64,000 nt of DNA from Siphonodentalium dalli (lineage: Eukaryota > Mollusca > Scaphopoda > Gadilida > Siphonodentaliidae), in NCBI GenBank assembly GCA_032622095.1, contig CP136063.1:219189982-219253981 (forward strand). The letters run 5' to 3'. The notes under the pieces are model-generated. The model searched no databases. It was not told the DNA's origin and saw only the letters and a list, made by a program, of their open reading frames with translations. Numbering within the stretch: the first letter of the stretch is position 1; each line of letters begins with the position of its first letter. Below, piece after piece: positions 46,383 through 58,799 of this stretch. The position numbers and the translations under genes were made by a program.

Positions 46383-46664
46383 AAGCCTGTATTATTGATT
46401 CTTGTGAGATATTTACATAATATATTTGCATACTATATTTACATACTATATTTACATACTATATTTACGGGCATATTTCGATAGCATCGATATTAGTGGA
46501 ACTACATAGTGTTTACTTTCCATGTACAAATTAGCTGAGGTACATATGCATTTTATAAATATGTTCGCAGACGGTTGCTGGCACATAGTATTTTTCTATT
46601 GCGAAATGCCTGCAAACAAATGCCTGGATAATATGGGAGTGTATGAACGTACCTTAGATATAAA

Positions 46665-47000
46665 CATTTATTACATGATCCTACCCTTATTCCATTCAAT
46701 AAACCCATTCTAGAAATTGTGATATGAAACGTTCGTTCCATAACAGAAAAGATTGGCAGGTGACTTCCGGTTTTTCTTTTGTTTATAGTCTCTACACTAC
46801 GTTCAAAATACTATGGCTTCCAATATTTTTTCCAACAAACTCTAAAATGAATGACAAGTTTGAAAAGTTATTTCATTAAATATACGCCATTATATTCGTC
46901 AAAGAGTCTTTATTTATCTGGGACTATTTCTCTATGCCGCCGAACAATGCATAGTTACACGAAACGTCATCACAGGCCTTATAGAAGCCGATGTTAGTAT
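46665..47000 (+). repeat. Dispersed repeat D, copy 3
   Basis: ccattcaataaacccattct, tcaaagagtctttatttatc, atgcatagttacacgaaac and tatagaagccgatgttag, in the same order as copy 2. Confidence 0.8.
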
Positions 47001-47216
47001 ATTTTATAAAGTTGTTGGATCATGTAATAAATAGAATCTATAATAAATAAATATATCCTCTATATATCAAATTAAAGCTCTTTAAAACACTTCTGAAAAT
47101 ATCTCCGTTATTTATAGTTTAATATTAATCCTCGGTTAATCCTAAGATCAATCTTAATATATCTTGATCTAATAAAGTGACCCTGTACATTGGTCCCGTT
47201 TGGTCGGGATTATATA

Positions 47217-47682
47217 TTAACCCTTTCAGTGCCAAGTCCGATTTTTGTATCAACCCATATACCCTGTGCCAATGCATTCTCTTATATATGCGAGTCGACC
47301 ATAGTTCGCCTCGCATATATAAAAGAATTCATTGGCCTAACAATTTTTCATCATTTGTTATTATTTTTTACAATTTTTTAATAATTTTTTCTTATATTCT
47401 TTAACAGACTTATTTTGTAGGTTTAGTGCCAGATAATCTTACGTTTTTCATGGGCATCAAAATTATTACTATGAATACTTTGTGATAGTTTTGAGTTATA
47501 AATACCCCTAAGGTTTTATCCAGTTTGTTTTTAAATTCGCTATAGCATGCTTAAGCATACCCAAAAAAAATTTCAACCCAAAAACATATTTAAATTTTTT
47601 TTTTTTTTTTTTTATTAGGGCCGATTTTACAGACCGTAAATTAGGGCCGATGAGATCGGTCCATGGCACTTAAAGGGTTAAA
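47217..47682. mobile_element. piggyBac-type MITE carrying one foldback hairpin
   Basis: Exact TTAA on both sides, TIRs CCCTTTCAGTGCCA and CCCTTTAAGTGCCA. A TTAA target and CCCTTT termini are typical of piggyBac. The left part contains one complete hairpin of the foldback family (47270-47335). Confidence 0.85.
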
Positions 47683-47764
47683 CAATATATAATCACCCCC
47701 TCATATTAAGTATTTGTTTGTATGTAATCCAGCAAGAAAAATGCCTGTGTGAATTGTACACTCT

Positions 47765-48790
47765 TAGAACAAAATGTGTATCAATTCTACACAATATGTT
47801 TTTAATTTGATCTTAAACAAAACTGTGTAGAAATGACACATGGCATATGTGTCGTTGGAATTTCCTCAACGTTGAATATGAGTGAATAGTGAGTGTATCA
47901 TAGTTACTAGATGAGATGTGTTATATAAGGATTAACTGTCATGTGGACTGTTTTTATGGAGATGTAACGGTGAGGTAAGTGGCCATAACTTGTGAAAAAC
48001 ACGAAGGGTTTTACATACAAGTTATGACCACTTACCTCACGGTTACATCTCCATAAAAACAGTCCACATGACAGTTAATCCTTATATTTATATACATTTA
48101 GCGAAAAATCCACTTTTGTAAATGTATTTAAATCGAAAAGTGTATCGTGACAAAACCAGCCCCAAATACCCCATAGCACCCTTGGCAAAAGTTAACAGGA
48201 ACAATTGAAACCCGATGAACTATTAAGTCAATCCTGCGCGAATCCAAATGCGCCCAAAACATTACGCGTTCGTCTTTCCAAACCCAAATGAAGTATCGAT
48301 GTTCTTATGAGCTTGCAGTTATTAGCTGTTGCGCATTCACCGAGAAATAATGCGACTAGCCACGTGGGCGCCGACCAATCAGAATGCTGGATTTAGTCAT
48401 GACAACACTTAGTATGTAAATATATTGGAGACACAAACCTCACAAAGGCTACCACTGAAAAACAAATTGGCAGCAGTTTTAAAATTTGTTTTACACTGTA
48501 TGTGTCAAAACTTAATAGCAGTATTATAGCACATACTTGTGTAGCACACAGTTTTAAAGCTTCTGTAAGATTTATAATATGGTATAGCTTTTACAAGGTT
48601 TGTGTCTCAAATAGAACCTATCTCATCTACTAACTATAATATACTCACACATTCACTGATATTCAATATTGAGAAAATTCCACCGACATAAATACGTCTT
48701 GTGTCATTTCTACACAATTTTGTTTCAGATCAAATTTAAAAATTTAAAACATATTGTGTAGAATTTATACACATTTGTTCCATTTTGTCC
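47765..48790. mobile_element. Long inverted-repeat element
   Basis: Arms of about 160-180 bp: left starts agaacaaaatgtgtatcaat then tctacacaatatg; right ends with its inverse (catattgtgtagaatttata, cacatttgttcc). Arms are about 85% alike by eye. Contains a second inverted pair (ggagacacaaacct 48430, aggtttgtgtctc 48597) and the hairpin below. Confidence 0.8.
47931..48095. repeat. Near-perfect hairpin, arms about 75 bp
   Basis: aaggattaactgtcatgtgg, actgtttttatggagatgta, acggtgaggtaagtgg and their inverses around a short loop (aacacgaagggttttaca). Very few mismatches. Confidence 0.95.
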
Positions 48791-49008
48791 AAAGACAACA
48801 ACAAAAAACACTTTGTCGCTCACCGTAAGTGGATTACGGGTCTTTTGTGTCATGATTATTTTGTACTCAAGTATGCTGTTATACGGGTCATAGCTTAGCG
48901 CTTTGTGTTGCACAACATGCTCTTGTCTCACGATGATGAATGATTTGATCGCTACTAATAGATAAAATATAAGACGGCATCGGTGTCTGTAGCTAATATG
49001 TGACCCGC

Positions 49009-49348
49009 CATATAAAATCCAGTCGGGATTTTTTTACCCTGTGCCAATGCATTCTCTTATATATGCGAGTCGACCATAGGTCGCCTCGCATATATAAGAG
49101 AATGTATTGGCCTAACAATTTTTTACAATTTTAATAATGTTTTCTTGTATTCTTTAACAATTTTATAATTTCACCCATACAGAGCCCCAGACAAACATGA
49201 GCAGACGACACTCTTATATATGCTTCTATATATGTGTGGGGCTCCCTGCAGGGTAATTGATGTTTTTTATTTTATTGTAAGAAATATTTATTTAAAAAAA
49301 ATGATAAAAAATTGTTAGGCCAATGTATTCTCTTATATATGCGAGGCG
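49009..49348 (-). mobile_element. Foldback MITE, copy 8 (right end missing)
   Basis: Ends abruptly in the right hairpin at tatatatgcgaggcg. The outer right terminus is absent; the following sequence is unrelated. Confidence 0.9.
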
Positions 49349-49925
49349 GCATAATGAAATAATCTCAGAGATATCTCCCACATTGATTAGCTGAGAAACG
49401 ATCGCGAACTTATTACTATGTGGTGTATTTATGAGTTTTTTTTGAAAATCCAAAACCGTAATCGTAACAATGGATAGGGAAAAACGACAACGTCTAGAAC
49501 GAACACACATTCTAGTGACGTAGTACCCTAACCGTAATAAGTATCTGTTGTCGTTCATTATGCGAACGGTGTCTAATATTCAAGGTACACGAATGACGTC
49601 ATCACACAAAGCCGGAAATGTTCGTTTGCGCATGTCGAGAAAGATTGATGGTTATTCTACAGCATCGTAGAGCCGCCACATCATTTTAGTTAGTTATCTG
49701 TTTATACATTTTACCTAAATATAAATGGATTAACTAATTAGTTTACACCTATTACATAATATATTTAAATAGATTAACTAATATGTCTAAAACTAAATAA
49801 TAATATGTTTATACAGATTACAAATCTGCGCATACATATTAGTAAATTGTTAAAGGAAATTAACTAACCTGTGTATACAGAGTACTGATCTACTTATACA
49901 AATTAACAACCGGTAAGACGGTATA

Positions 49926-50383
49926 TGTGACCCGCCATATCAAATCCAGTCGTAAGTCGGGATTTTTTTACCCTGTGCCAATGCATTCTCTTATATATGC
50001 GAGTTGACCATAGGTCGCCTCGCATATATAAGAGAATGCATTGGCCTAACAATTTTTTATCATTTGTTTTAAAAAAATGTTTCTTAAAATTTTTAGGACA
50101 TAAAATAAAAAAAATCCATTACCCTGCAGGGAGCCCCACACATATATAGAAGCATATAGAAGAGTGCCGTCTGCTCATGTTTGTCTGGGGCTCTGTATGT
50201 GTGAAATTATAAAATTGTTAAAGAATACAAGAAAAAATTATTAAAATTGTAAAAAATTGTTAGGCCAATGCATTCTCTTATATATGCGAGGCGACCTATG
50301 GTCGACTTGCATATATAAGAGAATGCATTGGCACAGGGTAAAAAAATCCCGACTTCCGACTGGATTTGATATGGCGGGTCACA
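49926..50383 (+). mobile_element. Foldback MITE, copy 9
   Basis: Full-length, core in the orientation of copy 1, few differences. Confidence 0.92.
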
Positions 50384-51186
50384 TATGCCAGCGGTTGATT
50401 AGGGCTACAGCAAGGTTGACATGGTCATAACGAGAGGTACAATGTGTAACATCTTACTTTTTCACTGCCTCCCGTGCCCAGAGTAGAACCAGACATCCCT
50501 ACTAGAAGTTACTCCTCAGTGAAGTTCCAGCTATCAGAGGGTTAATACTATATATATACATATAAATTCGGTTTGGTGATTGGTCAACTGCCAATTGGGT
50601 CACCTGGTTTACATCCCAATAATGCAGAGACCTCTCGACCTAACATGAAGTTACAAGTTGTTGACCAAATCTGACTAAAAGTGGTCAGCAGAATAATTGG
50701 GCCTGCTATTCAAAGTTCAGCCGAATATCATCTAAAACCAGTTATTTATATCGAACACGTTATCGTAGCTAAGAGTTTGGAAATCTTATATATGGTTGAC
50801 TTAATGTGCTGCGTGGACCAGTCTCAGATTATCGGCCATGCATTTTGTGGAAATATGTAAAACTGTACCATGTTGTTTACAACACCGTTATAACACTCGC
50901 AAATACTCGCCAATCAATATTTTGGTGTTGAATGGGTCACAGTGAATCAACATCTCAAAAAAATAAATCATCACAGTGTTGAGAGTTTTGCTTATCTCAC
51001 AATCTTTATGTGCTGCATGTAAACAAATGCTCAATCATGCGTTTTGTGGATAATACCGCATTCATACTATCATTATACTATACTATTAGTATATTCTTTA
51101 GGAATTGTTCATAATTTGGTAACTTTTATAACCTACAACCAAGGCCATCCGTGCCTTTAAAAGTGGGTTCGTGCGAAATTACATAA
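50384..51186. other. No feature recognised
   Basis: AT-rich intergenic DNA without repeats or ORFs of note. Confidence 0.4.
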
Positions 51187-51660
51187 ACTTGTGGGGAATC
51201 ACGTGGGTTCGAGGTTGGTGGCTACCACGCACTCAAAATGTTCAAACACACAAAAACATAATATATGAGGAATTGACACAAAACGTAGCATTTTGACTGT
51301 TTCGAGCATATGTTATAGTTTATTTTAAAACAAGTTGATAACTTATTTGTTCGGAAATACTCAGCAGTTTTCTATAACATTCTGACCAAAGTTTCCAGTC
51401 GGAGGTTCGTGGAATTCACGAGACCATACTTCGAGGCGAATCCTTCGACTGACAACTTTGGTCAGAATGGAAACAAATTAGGTATCAGCTTGTTTGAAAA
51501 GTAGTGTAGCATATGCTCGTAGCTGCCAAATACCATGTAATATAAAATTATCTTAGTTTATTACCCTTTTCCTCGTTTCTGGTCGCGTTTGCGATCACCT
51601 CGGCCATTTTGAATGCATGGTACTCATCAACTCGAAACAACGTGATTCCCCACCGTGACA
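51187..51660. mobile_element. Inverted-repeat element with central hairpin
   Basis: Left aacttgtggggaatcacgtg pairs with right acaacgtgattccccaccgt. The centre is a strong hairpin (51379-51469): cattctgaccaaagtttcca and its inverse. Confidence 0.75.
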
Positions 51661-52255
51661 AAAGTCTGTAAACGAAGTATCCTCAACACATACATGAACA
51701 CATATATTGATTTTGTTTCTGTTTCGCTTTTCAGAACTAATGATATGTAAACCATGGGATTGCCGATAACAATATAATTAGTCCAGTAAGATACCAAAGT
51801 TGAATAAAAACTTAATAGTAAACACTGGAAACGTCAAAGAATCATATTCGAACTAAAATAACTAAGTTACTACACGATTGGCGATGTTTGTTGACAAATC
51901 ACTAACAGTTTTGTTTATATAACAATGGTTTCAACGCGCGCCATTTCGTTATTGGAGAATTATCAATAATTAATACAAGAACAAAGTCTATTTATTCTCC
52001 ATGTTTTCCTTAGGTTATGATTGTTTTACAGACATGTGCATGTTTTGCACATCTACACACCTGCGAGTTCTTCGGTCCCGTTAAGGGCTGTGGATCCCAT
52101 TTCCCATAAGTGTGATTGAGTCAAAATAAAGGATTTTGTTCATTTATTTTAGTAATCACATCAACCAAGCCAACATTTGAAGAGTATAGTTCATGGTGAA
52201 GCATGTTAGAAATACAAAATGTTTTTATTTTTTACATTAGTCCAACAAACACAAA
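51661..52255. other. No feature recognised
   Basis: AT-rich intergenic DNA. Confidence 0.4.
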
Positions 52256-52690
52256 GTCCATATATAAGAAACAGATATGGGAATGTGTACAGACTACTTT
52301 GAAAATGATGAAAAATGAAAATAATATTTATATTTACGAAGCGTTCTTTGAACCATTTACTTAGAACCAGTCGTTTACAAATGATATATTTACTTGCTTA
52401 ACATTGCTGGCTGGAAACTGACCGTTTATGCGTTATCCGTGTTACCAGTGTGGTGTGTTGTGAAATATGTTGACAAAAGAATTTGTTAAGCTTCAACCAA
52501 GTCTACCAGGTCATCATACTACGATACTGCTAGTGAATAGGTCACAGACAGCATTACTGAGCAAGTAAATCTGCCATTTGTAAACAACTGGTTCTAAGTA
52601 ATGTTTTTAAAGAACGCTTGATAAATATGAATATGTTTATAGTTCGTAATTCTTCATAGTGTTCAGTTCACATTCCCATTATATAATAAT
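52256..52690. mobile_element. Inverted-repeat element
   Basis: tttacttagaaccagtcgtt with tacaaatg pairs with catttgtaaacaactggttc; outer parts gatatgggaatgtg and cacattcccattat pair. Arms about 130 bp. Confidence 0.75.
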
Positions 52691-52940
52691 GATATACAAC
52701 GGTAATTGAATAACATGAAATAGTGCCAGGTGTACCCAAATGTATTATTGTTGCGCAAGCGTGTTTCGGAATCGGGGGACGAGGAATGAAGAATCGGTGT
52801 CTGTAGCTAATATCGATATAGAGTTTTAAAATCAATTTCATTAAAGAGTATTATTTTTCTTGGGACTGTCCCTTTAAACTGACACACCACCCATAGTTAC
52901 GCAATCGCATGCCTTATTGAATCCGCTGCTAGTTGCACGT
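52691..52940 (+). repeat. Dispersed repeat D, copy 4 (diverged)
   Basis: Blocks ataacatgaaatagtgccag, tattattgttgcgcaagcgt, attatttttcttgggactgt and cccatagttacgcaatcgca. Confidence 0.6.
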
Positions 52941-53059
52941 TAGTGGTTTCGTCACATAGCAAAACAAAAATAGCCCGATAATGTTTTTGTCACATGGATG
53001 GTATTTACCCAAAATTAGAGATTACTAATTAACTAATTATATAACTCTAGTATGTTGTT

Positions 53060-53389
53060 TTAAAGGGGTACTGTACACTAAATCCGCCATTTAAGGGACC
53101 ACCTCCTTTTTTACTCAACAGAATATATTCAACAAATGAATGAGTTTGAGCCATGGATTAGTTCAAATATATACTCATTTACCGTATGAACAATACAAAC
53201 AACATGGTAATTATAATGAATTTATGAATTTCATTATAATTACCATGTTGTTTGCACCGTGCATACAGCACAGGAGTGCATTTTGCTCTGATCCGTGGCT
53301 CAAATTCATTCATTTGTTGTATGTATTCTGTTGAGTATAATAGGAGATGCATGGTCCCACAAATGGCTGGATTTAGTGAACAGTACTTC
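53060..53389. mobile_element. Palindromic TTAA MITE family F, copy 2
   Basis: ttaaaggggtactgtacact to ggatttagtgaacagtactt, with an almost continuous palindrome centred near 53228 (catggtaattataatgaatt / aatttcattataattaccat). Confidence 0.85.
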
Positions 53390-54268
53390 TATAAATGGCT
53401 GGATTTAGTAATCCACGTGTTCATGTTTGTATTAGCATCACTGTCCCATAAATTATGTTTCTTTCCTGTAACTCTAGTATTTTTTATTAATGGCACATAT
53501 CTTGCACAGATCTATTTTCTGAATATAAAACGAAGGGGGTAGTTGTACGGATTGGAAGATAACAAACAAAAACGGATTATTATACCATGCCGTTTTATTC
53601 AGCAATTTTTCTTTCGTGATTATAACAATATCGCTCAACATATCAACAGAACAACGATTATATCAACAATAAGCACTCGAAGCAACACGTTATGCACTAC
53701 ATGCAATGCAGTTCGTTTCAAATTTGGTTTACCCACTGTATAACATGTAGAAAATACCATTTATCCATCCAATAAATGATGAGAGAATTTCAAATGCGCA
53801 GTTGGGTAGGTCGAGATTTATAATATACACAAGGTGCATGAAGTTAAATGTCAACTCCAGCACGTTAGTCATGCGCTATCGTTACACTGGGGTTGGACTG
53901 TGTCATTCTATATATTTTATTATTATCCATCCCTTAACTAACACCATTTACGATTGGGCAAAAGCCGCCACGTGATAGTCCTTGAAAAAGTCATATTGGA
54001 CTCCCGAAAGTCATATTGGACTCCCGACTGTACAATATCACTTTTTTATTGGGACTCCGTGACGTCACGACTTAACTCTATTGCGAAAAGAATCACTTCC
54101 GCATTGAGTTTATTTTATCACTTCCGTGTTTACTTTTCCAAATCATGCTTTCTGATGATCAATATACAGGCTTTTATAGAGAATTAAGTGCCGACAAATA
54201 CCAAAAATAACCACAAAAGTTTTATTCCCAAAATCTGGATAAACATACAGATGGATAATAAAAATGTC
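53390..54268. other. No gene recognised
   Basis: Contains a short direct repeat, aaagtcatattggactccc twice at 53988-54026, that shares gtcatattggactc with the hairpin to the right. Confidence 0.4.
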
Positions 54269-54431
54269 ATTATACAATGTTGTGTACAGTATGAGTCTTT
54301 CTTGTACTCGTCCAGGTTGTGGTGAAAAGTCATATTGGACTCGACACTGGCGTGTCTCGTCCAATATGACTTTTCACCACAACCTGGACTCGTACAAGAA
54401 AAACACATACTGTACACAACATTGTATAATA
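54269..54431. repeat. Near-perfect hairpin, arms about 77 bp
   Basis: ttatacaatgttgtgtacag, tcttgtactcgtccaggttg, tggtgaaaagtcatattgga and inverses, with a very short centre (cgacactggcgtgtc). The similar peptides read on both strands are a consequence of the palindrome. Confidence 0.95.
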
Positions 54432-55424
54432 ACTTTATATTACAATTAGCATAACTAAAACAAATACTCAAAATAATTGACGTCACTCCAAATTGTCGTA
54501 GATTATAGATATAATCCATTAAAATATAGTTAAATGTTCACATATGTCCTAAAACTGTCAGTCGATTGTGTCCAGGACAACAAATATAGCGTATTTTGCA
54601 AATATAAATAAAACAGCCGGCATGCCAGTGTTGGCGGAAGTGAATGTGTTTTATGACTTCAATTCAATTCAATTCAATGCCGTTTGGTAAGATTGGTCAC
54701 GGGCAACGAACGCCAGCTAATTTGATCCAATCTCGTGATCTCCATGTTCAATCATCAATCCGTTTCGCTTTGGTCAAGATCAAATAGACCATTATCATTC
54801 CATCTCGGGTGAAAACTTCACCCTCCTCACCCCGGGGACGTGGAGACAGCGGGGCTTGGGGGAGTATCACCCCCTCAAACTTTGGTAAAAACATTCAATA
54901 GTTGGAAGTTTCATACCTGACACAATAGTAGTTGAAAATTCGTGGGGAATTGTGTTTTTTTTTACACCAACAGTGATATATTTTCCTGGTTTTGATTAAA
55001 ATCTTGGACTAAAATGAATATCATTTGGAAATTGTCCAACCTTAGCGGGGTGTCAGGTCGGAAATTTCCAACACCAAATAGCTATTCTATCAGGTATAAA
55101 AAAAATCTTTATGGATATGTTGGCAGGTTCACACTGATCCCCTCCCAGTCGGTCTGCATCCTAGTTTCACCAGATCCACTGGTCGTTTATTTATTTGCAT
55201 CAAGTTGTTTTGTATTCTTCGCATGTCATGATTCATATTATTTAGTTTATGCAGAGGCTGGTATGCCGCATGCCTGAGTAGTTCTTTTAATAAAATATAT
55301 CAAATCTATATTGTCGTTGTTAATCAGTAAATCTTCTATGTTCGTTCGATCGAAGTGAGTCAGAACATAGATACAAGATTATTGGACCCGACAACCCATG
55401 GCTAATCGTGCTGCGCAGTGAAAT
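54432..55424. other. No feature recognised
   Basis: Includes a four-copy caatt motif at 54660-54680. Short ORF at 55014-55277 has no family pattern. Confidence 0.4.
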
Positions 55425-55625
55425 TTCCTGTTTCACTGTAAAAATGTGCTCACACTAATAATAATTTTCCTAATAATTCTCAAATTTGCTACTCTTCAAT
55501 TAAATAAAGCCGGCGATATGGTAAGTGAATAAAAAATATTTGTTCTTCTAAAAAAATACATAATTTTCAACAAATAATTCCAAGTTGCCTATTCTCGTGG
55601 TAAAATGTGGTTTTAATCAGGTCGC
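55425..55625 (+). repeat. Dispersed repeat G, copy 1
   Basis: tttcctgtttcactgtaaaa, tcaaatttgctactcttcaa, atggtaagtgaataaaaaat and gcctattctcgtggtaaaat recur at 63065-63285 in the same order. Confidence 0.75.
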
Positions 55626-55924
55626 GTGAGGTCCCATGGTCTGTAAGCTGAGAACTGAAGTTGTCCAGAAGGGAATATAGTAACTAAACAGTGTTGGACT
55701 GATGTGATAGTCGCCAGCGTTATTTCAATACATGTACCGGACCCTTTAACAGATTCCAATATAGCTTATATATACTACTGCAGAATTCCACTTGTCACTA
55801 TGATTCACCATGTGTGTCCTGTCTGTGTGACCTCAGCAGAATAAATTATGCAGTGCTACTATGCTATATTTCATGGGAATCTGTTCAAGGGTTTGTCCGG
55901 TTTCGAAAGTGTGCACTGTGCACA

Positions 55925-56625
55925 TATCCATATAAACACATCAAAAAAAGAAAGTCCCCCGCAACATATTCGGTAATATTCTATGAGATATTGAATGGAT
56001 TTTGATGAAAATTTCCACAAATGACTTGTGATACCAGAGACATCAAGTGTGCTAAGCACTGTGTTGTGATGTGACATATGGCTGAGTGAGCACGAATTGA
56101 ATGGAAGAGGGGCACTTTTCAAACGTTGCAAAAACACAGGTAGAGTGATCAGTCATTCGGATGTGCCTTGGTCTCCTACTTCTCGCACGGGCTTGGAACA
56201 TCCGTATCTGGTACATCAATGGCCTACATGGTGGGAAACATGGTTTACTGAAAAATGTCTTCAAATGGCCTGGTCATGCAGTGGGCACATTGTGTCCCGC
56301 AGATGACACGCATGTTATCGTGGACTCACAGTGTCACTTTTGGACCACATTTACAGCCAAAAACAACTTGTGTAAACAATGAAACACTGGAGTGACTGTA
56401 CACTCTACGTCAGTGTTTTGCAACTTTTGAAAAGCACATCTCTTCCATTCAATTTGTGCCCAGTCAGCCATAACATAACTCACAGGACGGTATCTTGCAC
56501 ATGTTGTGTCTTAGATACCACTGAATATTTGCGTAAAGTTTCGTCAAAATCCATCTAATATCTCATAAAATATTAACAGATATATTAGGGGGGACTTTCT
56601 TTTTTTGAGGTGTTTATATCTTTGG
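55925..56625. mobile_element. Long inverted-repeat element
   Basis: Arms of about 220-240 bp: atataaacacatcaaaaaaa, gaaagtccccc and ttgaatggaagaggggcact have inverse partners in 56385-56625. The 240-bp centre has an open frame (HVIVDSQCHFWTTF) without a recognised family. Confidence 0.8.
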
Positions 56626-57059
56626 TGATCTTACACGCATCGATGCGGGAGATACACCAAATTAAATGTGCGAATATGGTCTCAAGAAATGGCTATGTGG
56701 CATTATCTTGTGCACATGGGATATTGATGAATTTTGATCGAAGGTGAGTCTATGCTCAATATAGGTCCGACATATATATATATATATACACCATTTATTA
56801 AGGTATATATTCATGGTAGTGTTGTCGCACCAGGCGACCTGTGAGCAGATCGTGGAAAAAAATTGAAGATGCGCGTTCACCGACTAACGTCACCCCTGTT
56901 ACAACATAATTATGGGCCTTATGGCTATCAGCTGTCACCATTGTCAGAGTCGTGATTTCACATCCGAGATATTAGCGACAAACTCCCAGATACCAATTTT
57001 ACGCTAGCAGCGAAAATTGCATCCGCGCCGCAGACAATTAGCTCAATTTTGAAAGTAAT

Positions 57060-57830
57060 TCGAACGTTGACAAAATAATACCCACCGAGTAATGACCCCA
57101 GTTCGCTAAAAACCATGCAGAATACGTAAACAAGGCATGGAACGTCAATACATGATAATAAATGCCAAATGTTAATGGCGAGAATTGGAATTGGTTGTGT
57201 TTCTTGTAAATATGTAACTGCTTGATCACCTGTAAATATTAATTTCGCATGTATACGTGTTTTTATATTTTATCTCAAATACTGTATTATGTACGGTTTT
57301 ATTGAGATTAAACAAATTCAACGTTGAATACACAAAGCGGTGACAATGAACCTAACAAAAAGGCAGAGTTCAGTCTCATCGCTACACTGGTACGTCTGAT
57401 CACTGCCACCACGTATACATAATGTATCAAACGTTGAGAAAAGAATAATCAACGACCAATGACATCAGTTCGCTAACAACCATGTATTGTTGGCCTTTAG
57501 AATACGAAAACAATGCATATAAAGTCAACACACAAAGCTGTAACAATGAACCTAACGAAACGGCAGAGTTCAAGAGTTCAGTCTCATCGCTACACTGGTA
57601 CGTCTGATCACTGATGTCACGTATACATAATGTATCAAACGTTGAGAAATGAATACTCACCGACCAATAACATCAGTTCGCTAACAACCATGTATTGTTG
57701 GCCTTTAGAATAAGTAAACAATGCGCACAAAGCGATACCATGCATGAACCAAACAGAAGGCAGAGTTCAGTCTCATCGCTACACTGGTACGTCTGATCAC
57801 TGCCACCACGTATACATAATGTATTAAATC
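57060..57830 (+). repeat. Tandem array of about 200-bp units
   Basis: cagtctcatcgctacactgg then tacgtctgatcactg occurs at 57371, 57579 and 57767; agttcgctaacaaccatgta at 57467 and 57675, with a diverged start at 57102. Units include cgtatacataatgtatcaaa. Confidence 0.9.
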
Positions 57831-57894
57831 AAAGAGTCTTCATTTCCGACTTTTGTCAGTTTCAATTATATAGTTTATTTTACCAAACAAGAAG

Positions 57895-57932
57895 AAAGAG
57901 AGAGAGAGGGAGAGAGAGGAGAGTGAGAAAGA
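57895..57932. repeat. (GA)n microsatellite
   Basis: Interrupted GA/GGA repeat. Confidence 0.9.
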
Positions 57933-57989
57933 AAAGGTATTGCCTGTGTTGTGTTGTGGCGTTAAAGTAAATGTTGAATTGTTGATGAA

Positions 57990-58700
57990 CTATTGGCTGC
58001 GGACACACGTATCACAGTAGCTATGGCATAGTAGGTGTGACAATTAATTATGGTGGAGTTTGGTGACAATTGGTCGTTTTAATTAATATGCCATGGCTAG
58101 CCATGTCGCCCGCTGCATATTCGCACAATGGGTCTTCCAAAGTTCGTTATAATCAGCCTTGTTCTTGTTTTGGTCCTTGTATATATAGTTCGCTTTGTTT
58201 ATTCCAGATACTTTCTCTCAGCTGTATTTCCTCCAACAGTTCCGACACAGCTTCATCGGCCCACATGCTAATGTTAGCGGAATTATGCGTATAACAAAAG
58301 ATCACAAAATAAAAAACGCAATTGGGGAATTGTCTTAATATGCATTAAATTAATATAATTAGATAAACATGCATTGAGATCATATCAATAACACGTACTA
58401 CGTGAATGATATGTGAGTGATATTGCCACGGTCAAACACCATTCTGGACGATCGATCGTGCAATTATATATATCGTAGAGAATACAATGTAGTAAACCGT
58501 AATGAGCAGATATCAACCTTGGTGAAACGCAATGGGTTAATTGGTCCTGTCGACTCATTCTGCGGAAACTCAGCGGGCAACATGGCTAGCTATGATGCAG
58601 AAATTTGACGACAAATTAACACCAAACTCCACCATAATAAATTGTCACACCTACTATGCCATAGCTACTGTGGTACGTGTGTCCGCAGCCATTGGTGCCT
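57990..58700. mobile_element. Inverted-repeat element
   Basis: Arms of about 140 bp: ctattggctgcggacacacg, tagctatggcatagtaggtg and ggctagccatgtcgcccgct have inverse partners at 58545-58700. Confidence 0.8.
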
Positions 58701-58799
58701 CTATTATTCACGACCGGGTCTGTTCTTGTTTTATCGAAGTTCTGGTGATGTTTTCGAAACTCGTCGAACAAACAATGTTTCCATTGATCGTCGTCCTTT

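Larger units (their letters stand above)
45403..46653. mobile_element. PIF/Harbinger-type element at the gene's 3' end
   Basis: TTA on both sides (45400-45402, 46654-46656) and TIRs TGTACGTTCATAC / GTATGAACGTACC, related to those at 11122-13637. Two other elements are nested inside (foldback copy 7, TTAA MITE F copy 1). No transposase seen. Confidence 0.65.

Noticed and set aside
54184-54519. Overlapping similar ORFs on both strands (SYWTRH...)
   Set aside because: A palindrome gives similar frames on both strands; no gene needed.
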